From assembly GCA_963513935.1 (NCBI GenBank), contig OY740770.1, positions 86,339,267-86,403,266 on the forward strand: DNA of 64,000 bases, written 5' to 3'. The notes beneath the pieces were generated by a model, which was not told where the DNA came from, made no database searches, and saw only the letters and a program-made list of their open reading frames with translations. The number at the start of each line of letters is the position of its first letter. Position 1 is the stretch's first letter. This DNA comes from Aphrophora alni (lineage: Eukaryota; Arthropoda; Insecta; Hemiptera; Aphrophoridae). A program made the position numbers and the translations under genes. Below, in pieces: positions 53,810-62,205 of the stretch.

Positions 53810-54685
53810 AATCATAATAATAAATAAAAATAATTAAAATGTTTTTTCTATTTATCTAATTTTTAACAGAGGTGATCGTATTTTTTCCGGACTAGACAAC
53901 TATGAAGAAAATTGTTGTTGTGTTTTAATTTAAAATTCCGCTTTTCATCATAGAACGAGTTTTTAATTACTGGAGTTTTACGCTTCATCGTATATTTTAT
54001 TTTCATTATATTGTTAATTGTTTAAACTAAACTTTGTGAAAATTAAATAACGAGAAGACAAGCAGGAAACTAGTTACAAGTTACGTCTAATGTAAATTTA
54101 TAGATCCATTAATAGAGTGAAAATATGCAATGCTTCGTATTTGTTTATGTTTTCAACCTGACTTTTTCCCTCTCCAGAAAAAAAGAGCTTATTAATATAA
54201 AAGTTTAATATAAAATAATTACAATGGGTTTGATTTTCGTCAGAATGTTGGTATTTTTGGTGTGCAACATATTCTCTTACGTTTTGACTTCACCCTTCAT
54301 AGTTTCATTATTTTATTGCCGAATTTCGTGTAGTAATGTAGTTATTCCAGCGGTCCATTGATAATACTGGAACCCGGGACCATAACTTATATATCACGTC
54401 TAACCTAAGGGCTTTACGATGACTTTGTAAAGCTATAGACTTCGTAAGACCTAAAGACTGCGATAGCTTATTTTGTAAAAACGATCGAAACATTTATCCC
54501 ACGAATTACATTTATATCACTTCCGGTTTCAAAATGTACCGTACATTTACAACTGACAAACCGACCAGAGTACATTTGTAAATAAATTTTTATAAAAGAA
54601 TCATGTTGATAGTATCCAAGTCACTATTGTTTTAACGAACAATTAAATTACATTTGGTTTCCGCCAGGTGACTTATTTTTTATAT

Positions 54686-54727
54686 ACACTTACGCGTTTC
54701 GAAGCGTACGCTCCATCTTCAGAGTTC
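54686..54727 (-). ncRNA. Hammerhead-ribozyme-like motif, family 3, best preserved in the window
   Basis: On the minus strand: ACT, CTGAAGA (54716-54722), extra U, stem II GGAGC/GCTTC closed by GTAC, GAAA, the palindrome ACGCGT, A at the cleavage position, then AGT. ACT and AGT pair as the first three base pairs of stem I. Every conserved hammerhead core base is present; the only deviation is the extra U between A9 and stem II. With so short a stem III, pairing between two copies through ACGCGT is the more likely active form. Confidence 0.65.
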
Positions 54728-54799
54728 TATTTTCTTTTTCACTCGGTTGAGATCGTTATACATTAAAATAACACATAAAATCACACGGACACTACATAA

Positions 54800-55228
54800 A
54801 AACCTAATGGTTAACGAGATTATAAGTGTTGAAGCAGCAATAAAATCAACCATTAGGTTTTTATTTGAATGTGGTAGATTTTACTTTAGACCCTTCTCAA
54901 GGATATTCATTTCGTCTTTACTAAATGAAACTGTGGTTAAGTTATTGACTCGTTCATAAAACTTATGTTTACATTGGATGATGTCCGATTTACAATATTT
55001 ATTTTTGAGGTATTGTAACTTTTTATTGTGTTTGTATATGTTATTTCGTAAGACGAATTTAATGTAATTATTGACATAGTACATACAACTAAACTTCTCT
55101 TCCAACACGATATACGACACTGCAATTAATGTCCAAGATAGTAATCTTAAATAAACATACAATAAATACGAGACGTTAGTTGTCCTAGGACGTTGATGTG
55201 ATACGCATCGCAAGTGTCGCGTTATCAT
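54800..55228 (-). pseudogene. Penelope-like element N-terminal region, decayed
   Basis: The minus-strand frame 55228-54881 (115 codons) ends in CKHKFYERVNNLTTVSFSKD and EMNILEKGLK. The SFS..E..ILEKGLKYNLP pattern is the hallmark N-terminal motif of Penelope-like proteins. Directly after EKGLK a stop (TAA, where the family has Tyr) interrupts the frame, which then goes on as NLPHSNKNLMVDFIAAST, the expected continuation. The rest of the protein, including the RT catalytic domain, is absent. The start of the 115-codon frame is probably not native, and the N-terminal 60 residues show no motif. Confidence 0.8.
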
Positions 55229-55327
55229 AAGCGATGTATAAATTTATAAACATATATATGTAGTGTCCGTGTGATTTTATGTGTTATTTTAATGTATAAC
55301 GATCTCAACCGAGTGAAAAAGAAAATA

Positions 55328-55372
55328 GAACTCTGAAGATGGAGCGTACGCTTCGAATGCGTAAGTGTATAT
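55328..55372 (+). ncRNA. Hammerhead-like motif, family 3, damaged mirror copy
   Basis: CTGAAGA (55333-55339), extra U and stem II GGAGC/GCTTC are intact, but GAAACGCGTA has become GAATGCGTA, which removes the GAAA core and the palindrome. Confidence 0.5.
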
Positions 55373-55417
55373 AAAAAATAAGTCACCTGGCGGAAACCAA
55401 AGGTAATTTATAAATTG

Positions 55418-56314
55418 AAACCGGATGGATATGGAAGTAATTAGTTGATTATAACTTTTGTTGTCTCCTTCGTACTGAATGTTTGACCTTGTTATACGGT
55501 TAAAACCTAACTTATTGTTTACAGTTTCAAAATGTTTTATACCCACAGTAATCAACATGGGTTTTCTGCTATAAATTAAGAAACACTAAGAAATGATTAA
55601 GAAAATTTGTAATTACCTATTTATTAAACTGAATATTAATTGGATTTCAGGCAAATTCGAAAGGTTTCGTTGTTGATTTATTACAAATAGCAGAAAAAAG
55701 GAATATTTTAGAAAAAAAATAGCCACCAAAAAACAAACTGTGATATAACTCTGAAAGTAGTTCCATAGCTAAAATAAACACACAGAGAGGTTACAAGTCT
55801 GGGTTTCTCAAGGCTTTGCAGTAAAATATATATCCATTAAAGACAGCACGCAATGAAAGATTGTACTTTAGTAAACATCAATAATAGGACACCTCGTCCT
55901 TTATTATTTCTACAGAATTTTGATCCATTATATATAATTTTGATGATTTTTGATTATATTATATCAGTACGAAATTTCGCAGGGAGAGATAATTTCAGAA
56001 CTCTTTATAGGTTAGCCTATATCTGCTTCGAGTGACTTATTTAATAAAATTATTTCCCATTTTATGAGAATTATAGATAACAAACTTTTAAACTCAAATC
56101 CGAAGCTAGTAAATATGCGCAATCCTTTTCTCCTCTATTAATATTTTATGCTTTGTAATCATATTTTTACCCCCGATTTAACCGTACATCCCAGAGAACA
56201 AGATTTCTATACCCTTACTACAATACTTAAAATATTTATTCAAAAGTTTTATTTCCATTACATAGATATTACTTAGTAGGCATATAAGTTATGTACATAT
56301 ATGCACGTCAACAA

Positions 56315-56320
<6 letters not shown>
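55418..56320. other. AT-rich stretch without recognisable genes
   Basis: No gene or repeat recognised. Short frames on both strands (for example 55853-56035) are low-complexity. Confidence 0.6.

Positions 56321-56354
<34 letters not shown>
56320..56354. repeat. (TA)n microsatellite
   Basis: About 34 bp of TA directly left of a hammerhead-like motif. Confidence 0.95.
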
Positions 56355-56356
<2 letters not shown>

Positions 56357-56365
56357 AAAAAAAGA

Positions 56366-56420
56366 TTAGGAACACAGGAAATATTTTAATATTTCGATTT
56401 AATCTTCTTCAGCTTATAAA
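56366..56420 (-). ncRNA. Hammerhead-like motif, family 4, weak
   Basis: On the minus strand CTGAAGA (56406-56412), an extra A, a possible 3-4 bp stem II (GATT/AATC), GAAA (TTTC at 56392-56395), then ATATT/AATAT able to form a five-pair stem III with a two-base turn, then UU. No stem I found. The AT-rich context makes chance pairing likely, so this is weaker than families 1-3. Confidence 0.35.
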
Positions 56421-56694
56421 AAAATATTAAAACAACAGAATGATGAAGAAAACAAGTTATCATATGATTACTAATATTAATTATTTAGATTATTGTTATA
56501 ATAAAACTGATGGTTATAGGAACCAGCCTATCAAGTTGTGAAAATAAATTATTAGTTTTTTTTTTACAAATTAAAACAATATTCTTAAGTAATGACCTTA
56601 AAACATTGGTTTTAACTACTAAAACACATTTTATACCTCTTGTTTAATCCTAATGGGAATTTTGAATGTAATAACCAATGGATGAATTTGTTCT

Positions 56695-56807
56695 GTTTGT
56701 TCAAACTATTATTTGCTTTGACCTTCTGGTAATTTATAAATGCCTTTAACAGTAAAACATTGATCAAACTTTTATTTGCTTTGACCTTCTAGTCATTTAT
56801 AAATGCG
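56695..56807. repeat. 63-bp tandem array, left remnant (about 1.5 units)
   Basis: Same unit as 57204-57604 (TTTGCTTTGACCTTCTGGTA, AATGCCTTTAACAGTAAAAC). It is cut off at the insertion starting at 56808. Confidence 0.9.
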
Positions 56808-57161
56808 GATAAAATAAGCACTAAGCTACAGTTTCAAATGTATTATAAATAATCTAGAATGCTTAGAAATAAATAGATCTATATTACATAAACCTACTTT
56901 TAATTTAAATGATCAAATTTTATTAAACTCTTCACCACTTCTTAAACCACTAGTGTAACATGTTAACCTTTCCCCTTCCTACCTGCTTGGGTTTTCCAGC
57001 TATCCCTTCCATTGTGTTACTTCCGGACCTGTCTCTCTGTACTGTTAACTTTGTTTAGGCTTACTATTACCATTAGCCCGTAGATGCCGCAAGGCGAAAC
57101 AATTGTAGCTAAATAAGTTAATAAATACATTTGAAACTGTAGCTTAGTGCTTATTTTATCC
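56808..57161 (+). mobile_element. 354-bp insertion with perfect 38-bp terminal inverted repeats
   Basis: 56808-56845 (starting GGATAAAATAAGCACTAAGC) is the exact reverse complement of 57124-57161. It interrupts the 63-bp tandem array, so it arrived after the array formed. The interior carries a GC-richer segment (56955-57070) and a hammerhead-like motif just before the right repeat. No coding sequence, so non-autonomous. The right inverted repeat is the sequence downstream of the ribozyme-like motif and the left one is its antisense copy, the same back-to-back geometry as the Penelope-like pairs. Confidence 0.8.
57072..57114 (+). ncRNA. Hammerhead-like motif, family 5, full three-stem fold with core substitutions
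   Basis: Stem I is formed by ATTAGC (57072-57077) and GCTAAAT (57108-57114), with at least five consecutive pairs. The core reads CCGTAGA, two changes from CUGANGA (U4 to C, A6 to U). An extra U, stem II GCC/GGC with a GCAA tetraloop, GAAA, the palindrome ACAATTGT as stem III strand, and A at the cleavage position follow. The fold is the clearest in the window, but the core substitutions suggest loss of activity. Confidence 0.55.
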
Positions 57162-57203
57162 TTATTATGGAGTTTCAACAAGTAGTTACTGCTGTTACAG
57201 TTA

Positions 57204-57604
57204 AATTTATAAATGCCTTTAACAATAAAACTTGATCAAACTTGCATTTGCTTTGAACTTCTGGTAATTTATAAATGCCTTTAACAGTAAAACATTGATC
57301 AAACTTTTATTTGCTTTGACCTTCTAGTCATTTATAAATGCCTTTAACAATAAAACTTGATCAAACTTGCATTTGCTTTGACCTTCTGGTAATTTATAAA
57401 TGCCTTTAACAGTAAAACATTGATCAAACTTTTATTTGCTTTGAACTTCTGGTAATTTATAAATGCCTTTAACAGTAAAACATTGATCAAACTTTTATTT
57501 GCTTTGACCTTCTGGTAATTAATAAATGCCTTTAACAGTAAAACATTGATCAAACTTTTATTTGCTTTGACCTTCTGGTAATTTATAAATGCCTTTAACA
57601 GTAA
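57204..57604. repeat. 63-bp tandem array, about 6.4 units
   Basis: Units start near 57204, 57266, 57329, 57391, 57454, 57517 and 57580. Two variants alternate at the left (a 62-bp form with AACAATAAAACTTGATC and a 63-bp form with AACAGTAAAACATTGATC), then only the 63-bp form continues. Because 63 is 3 x 21, the minus strand stays open for 104 codons (57344-57658) and reads as a 21-residue repeat (LKAFINYQKVKANKS core). I regard that frame as a by-product. Confidence 0.95.
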
Positions 57605-60600
57605 ATCATACGAAAAGGAAGGGGATTTGTTGTGAGGCAAATATAATCTTTGGGACAATTTTAGAAATAAGTTGAAACAAAATATTTCGCAGTTAATATT
57701 ACATTTTTATATGTATAGTAAAAGAACTTGTTCCAAATCCCTTCTAATAATGAAATTAGTATTTGGATAATTGTATAACGCCAAACAAGTCTTTGAAAGA
57801 GACTACATAACGTTAAGTCTAACAAAGTGTGACTCATTATTCCTTTTGTTGTCATTTTTGTTAAACATTCTTGAAAGCACATTCAAGTTTCAGTAGTTAC
57901 CCCCACCCCTTTAAAAAATAATTCTTTCCTGCCCTTTCTTTAAGCTCGTGCAAATTTTCAGATGCATCGCTTTGTAAATAAATTTCCATACACCAAATTC
58001 CACCTAAGGACCCCGTATTAACTTTTTTTATTTTTTAATGTTTAAAATTGACAAAATTCTTAATTTGAGTCTATGTGTAATGGTAACAATGAGAACTCTC
58101 CACACTAAAATATAATGGACGTTGCATCCAAAATTGTAAATTCATTCCCTAAATTCTGAATTAAGAAGATATTAATAAAAAATTGGTCTAAGTAAATATT
58201 ATAGATTGGTAGCAATATGAAAATATAATATATAATACTTAAGCTAATCGGCTTATTTTATACAATTAATTTACTGAAAATCTTTCATCTTCTTCTATGC
58301 ACACTTATTTTGAGTGTAATACAATTTTTTTCTTAATTAGCGTCTTTCCATGAATGCGCGCTGAACCAAGTTCTGTATAATTTTCTTTAAAATTACTTGT
58401 TTTCTGTCACTTTACGAATTACTCTTCCAGGTAACAACACTATTAATTCTTCTATTCCCAAGTAGATCTATCTGTGAATAACCATTCAGAGTTGCCCATA
58501 TTTAATTACACTTTTAATCAGCAAAAACTCAGTGGGAAATAAATTGGAACCAAAAATCGAGGTAGAGAAAGTTCAGAAAAATTAAAGAATGAACATAAAG
58601 CATTTTTAATTCAAACCTTTGACGTTCACTTGGTAATAATTCTATCCTTTGCATCGAAAATTGTTTCATAGTTGAACTGGAAAGTTTATTGGAGCAGAAA
58701 AGCTTTAATGATAGGAAAAACTCAACAAATTATAAGCTGAAAAGAACATAGGATGTTTACGACGTAGTTCACATAACTTCTAGAAAGAAATGTCCATTCA
58801 AGTGTTTTTGCAATAAGATTAAAAGTATTTTTAGTTAGTAGAATAAAACTTGCTTTGTTAAATCTTATAAGATGAAAATAAAATTTCTTTTTGAAAAACA
58901 TTTATTTTAGGGCCAACTATTATTGTAAACGTTGCTTGGATTTAATTTTAGTAGTAATTAGTTATTCTATTTGCTTATGGAAACAATTGAATTTCAGAAC
59001 GTGAAAATAAACATTTATATAACTTAAAACAATTAAACATATATAAAAACTAAACATATTTGTTTATTATAATAAAGTGGAATAGGTAAAAAACAACCAC
59101 TACTTCAGGACTATTCCTTCGTTGGTAGTTAACAATATTGTAAAACCGGTTTTTTTGACAAATAGATAACAGTTTTATCGAGTGTTTTCGGAGTGGCTGC
59201 TCTAAAATGAATTTCTCTATAGTCTATCAAGTTATGTCATTTCCAGATTTTCTATTATTTAAGTTACGTATTTTCCGTCTACTTCAAATAAGAATATAGT
59301 ATTTATTTTAGACGTTTTAGTTAATACAAAATCTCTGAGAAAATCCCCTAATTAAAAATACCTAGATCAAACATCGAATTTATTTTATAAATTGCCTAAG
59401 GCCATTTTATAAATTTATTTTAAACGTTGGTTGCATTAAAACTATAAAAGTATTAAAATTGCCATTTCTTAAAAATTTTAGACTTCGCTACCGAGTACTG
59501 GGGCACAAATCCTGTATTAGTCAAACATGAGTGTTCCACTCCTTCATACGGTATTAGCCTAATTTTTGTTGCCTTAATCCTAAAACCCTTTCCTTAACCA
59601 ATTCAAGAATTTTTTTCTTTTACTGTTATTCTGTTTTATTGTGTGTATTATTTGTTGTATGTACATCATCGACGAAAGTAATAGATTTGATGCTGTTTTA
59701 AACGTAACATTGTTTGTAAGATGTTTGTGTAGCCCTATATAATAAAATGAAATTAAAAAATGTATATTTTTTTTTCAAACCTAATGTTTCTATTAGGTTT
59801 TATTACGTTATAAAACTGGAAATTACATCAATTATTTGTATCTTACATTCTTACCCAATTTGCATGTAATTCTTAATTCATAATTAAACATTTTTACTTT
59901 GTACTGTTTTATTTTATTACCCTTCTTATAATTATTATGTTTGTCTCTTTGTATAGTTTTATTATTTTGTATAAAATATTTTTGCTAACTTTTAATTTTT
60001 ACTTTTAAATAATAGTTATTTTTGAGATATATTTCTATTTATTTATTTCATTGTCATTGGTTTTTACCCTTAATTTTGCACCTCACTGGTTCAAACTCGT
60101 AAAATTCAAGATGGAAATACTAATTTCCAATTCGAAAATTAAAGGTCAATATTATTTTCCTGAACAACAAATTATAAACCAAATAATGTGAAACACCTAA
60201 GTTCATTAAAACACATTAAAGCAGATAAACCCAGACATTTAAACTAATGTTCCTAGATTGTAATCATTTTTATAACAGAAAACTAAGTTTGTATTTTTTA
60301 ATGAGAGATCCAGTTTCGTTGCGAGTGAAGCAAGCAAGGGTTGCTTTAGCGCCTAGTACTACGTACGAAGAGAAGTTTTTATTACAAATCAGTAACTAAT
60401 TGTCAGGGATAATAATGTGAGTCAATTTCAGTTGTTTATACTTTATAAATGAAAAGCAAAACTATTGCATCTTAGAATAAAGAATTGGTTGATACACAAA
60501 GTTGAACAGACTATCTCAATTTACATATACACACACGACAAAACATTACGTTATGATATAGCATTTATATTTTTAAATAGTTTTCTACATAATATAATCA

Positions 60601-60754
60601 AAGATGGCGGTTAATATTTCAATTTTTCTCGATTACTTTTTCGTGTAATTATTATTACGTAATATACGATTATATACTTCTGATATTAATATACCTAAAT
60701 TTTAATAACGAAATAAATTTAAAAATAATTCCACAAAAAAAAAATTGTAAAAAA
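57605..60754. other. AT-rich stretch, mostly unannotated
   Basis: Apart from repeat C copy 2 (58545-58890) I recognise nothing. A GC-richer patch at 60310-60375 (GCGAGTGAAGCAAGCAAGGG) is unexplained. AAGATGGCGG lies at 60601-60610. Confidence 0.55.
58545..58890 (+). repeat. Dispersed repeat C, copy 2
   Basis: Aligns with 39895-40330: TTTGACGTTCACTTGGTAAT, GTTTCATAGTTGAACTG, GAAAAGCTTTAATGA and GTAGTTCACATAA. No reading frame. Confidence 0.6.
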
Positions 60755-60757
60755 TAC

Positions 60758-60797
60758 AAGATGACGTTTCAATGACTAAGTCATCATCGTCAGCTGC
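60758..60797 (-). ncRNA. Hammerhead-like motif, family 6
   Basis: On the minus strand CTGACGA (60787-60793), extra U, stem II GATGAC/GTCATT with a TTA loop, GAAA (TTTC at 60767-60770), then the palindrome ACGT and C, giving the classical GUC cleavage triplet. All core bases fit; stem I pairing is not evident. It is close in sequence to family 1 at 28.4 kb and may be the same lineage. Confidence 0.5.
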
Positions 60798-61031
60798 AAC
60801 ATGCACACAACCCCTACTGACAGTGGACTGTAACTGAATTGCGATTAGATGGTATATATTTTTGTATATCTGAATATTTACATATCCTATATTACTTTAT
60901 ACCTTAGGTTTTGTATCGTAGAATATATTGTGATGACATTGAACTTGAGGACGAGGTCAAACTTCTTCCTCTTGATATAGGAGTGAGGCTTTAGCTGTCA
61001 AAATCCACGGTCGGTAGAGTTTGAGCAAGTG

Positions 61032-61072
61032 GAAGCTGAGGATGATGACTTATTCATTGAAAAGTCGTTTTG
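61032..61072 (+). ncRNA. Hammerhead-like motif, family 6, mirror copy
   Basis: CTGAGGA (61036-61042), extra U, stem II GATGAC against TTCATT (one pair lost), GAAA (61059-61062), then AGTCG where the left copy has CGTC. Partly decayed. Confidence 0.45.
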
Positions 61073-61112
61073 TAAGTGTTTGCACAAATAAAGTAGTTTT
61101 TGTGGGAAAATT

Positions 61113-61813
61113 GTGTTTTCATTTAACTTGGTTATTTACGTTTCCACAAGTGTAGCTCATTACAGTTGATCAAAATTGTTATGTTATAAATGAAATTATC
61201 TAAGATCAATTCCTTTCAACATTTATTTCAATTTATTTATTTATTTTTACAAAATGTGTTTATTTTATGTTTGTTTATATTATCTGGACAACATTTGAGA
61301 AAACATTTATTTATACAGTATTAGAATCAATTTTCTGTAATATTTTAAATATCACAGTACTTTCCGCAAGATTTAGTGTGGGAAAGGAATAATGGTAAAA
61401 TTTTTGTCTTTTTTAGTTAAGTAAAGAAATATTTTTTTCCAAAATAGTAATTGCAGTATATAATAGCCTATAGTTGGAAAGAGTATTCGTTTAATTTTAT
61501 CGGTTTTTCAACATTTTTCATTAAAAAATCCTATGTAGATTTATTTAATTATCAACACCGTGTACAAAAAGATTGTGGTAATAAATAAATGTGTTTGTAT
61601 TACATATCCTACATCCTAACGTTTCTACCTACTTTAACATTTTTATATTATTAATTTCGAACCAAATATTATTGATAATTAAAGAAAAACACTAGATTAA
61701 AAAGTTTTTATGTTAGAAAATCTCTTACATCTTGAAGTAATCCACATATTGAAGTATTAATTTAAAATGTTAATAAGATAGAATTCATTGTAGCCTAATG
61801 GATTGTTATATTT
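61113..61813. other. AT-rich stretch without recognisable genes
   Basis: No gene, repeat or structured element recognised. Confidence 0.6.
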
Positions 61814-61946
61814 ATATATGAATAGTTATAAATACCTTGTTTGTCAAACAATCCTTATTTTTTTATTTTTTATAAATAAAATAATAAAATAAATTAAATA
61901 AATAAGGATTGTTTGACAAACAAGGTATTTATAACTATTCATATAT
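61814..61946. repeat. Perfect inverted repeat, 47-bp arms, 39-bp loop
   Basis: 61814-61860 and 61900-61946 are exact reverse complements by eye (TACCTTGTTTGTCAAACAAT in the left arm). The loop is pure A/T except for low-complexity AAAT words. The perfect arms in otherwise decayed DNA point to recent formation, gene conversion between arms, or a hairpin-forming miniature element. No target-site duplication is evident. Confidence 0.85.
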
Positions 61947-62205
61947 TAATAAGATAGTACAGAATATTTTCATTATTTCCTGTACCGTTTTGAAATCAAG
62001 TTTTTATCCATGTTTGTCGAGTATCAGTACTCACGATTTGGTTTTAACTGTTATTATTTGCACAGATTACATTTGTTTAATTTGTACAATTTTAAGAATT
62101 ACATGTTTTTGTTTCGTCCAGAGTTTTGTGTTACATTTTTAAAAAAAGTTGTAAGCTCTAGTATTCATTTTATTTACGACATAGAAAGAGAAATGATCTT
62201 ACTTT

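Larger units (their letters stand above)
51560..54335 (+). repeat. Long dispersed repeat D, copy 2 (longest copy)
   Basis: First block 51640-51870 (CAATCAGATTTTTTTTTAAAT, GTGAATGTTGAAT, CTATATTGCC, AAGCACTTTCACCGC, AATCAATTACGGCACTTT). Second block 53925-54330 (TTTTTAATTACTGGAGTTTT, ATATTTTATTTTCATTA, GACAAGCAGGAAACTAG, AGATCCATTAATAG). The middle is about 0.9 kb longer than in the other copies, T-rich, with a (CA)n tract and a short hairpin, so it probably holds later insertions. Confidence 0.75.
54640..55417. mobile_element. Penelope-like fragment flanked by inverted terminal sequences (about 160-bp arms)
   Basis: The arms 54640-54798 and 55257-55417 are reverse complements with few differences. 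Each contains a hammerhead-like motif pointing outward: left on minus, right on plus. Between them, on the minus strand, lies a frame with Penelope N-terminal features. Close to the left arm, AAAAACCTAATGGTT (54798-54812) and its exact reverse complement (54848-54862) form a second, small inverted repeat, part of which is coding. That may mark where two copies were joined. Confidence 0.8.
60755..61112. mobile_element. Inverted pair of element ends with hammerhead-like motifs
   Basis: The left end (about 60735-60800, minus strand) and the right end (about 61030-61105, plus strand) share GATGATGACTTA, TCATTGAAA and a downstream TTTTTGTGG word in inverted order. The spacer 60820-61020 is GC-richer in its right half and shows no reading frame. 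The left side continues into ACATGCACACAACCCCTACT, which recurs diverged at 29270-29310. Confidence 0.6.

Noticed and set aside
54308..54493. 61-codon minus-strand frame in a GC-richer patch
   Set aside because: No family recognised and it overlaps the right end of long repeat D copy 2, where other copies show no such frame.
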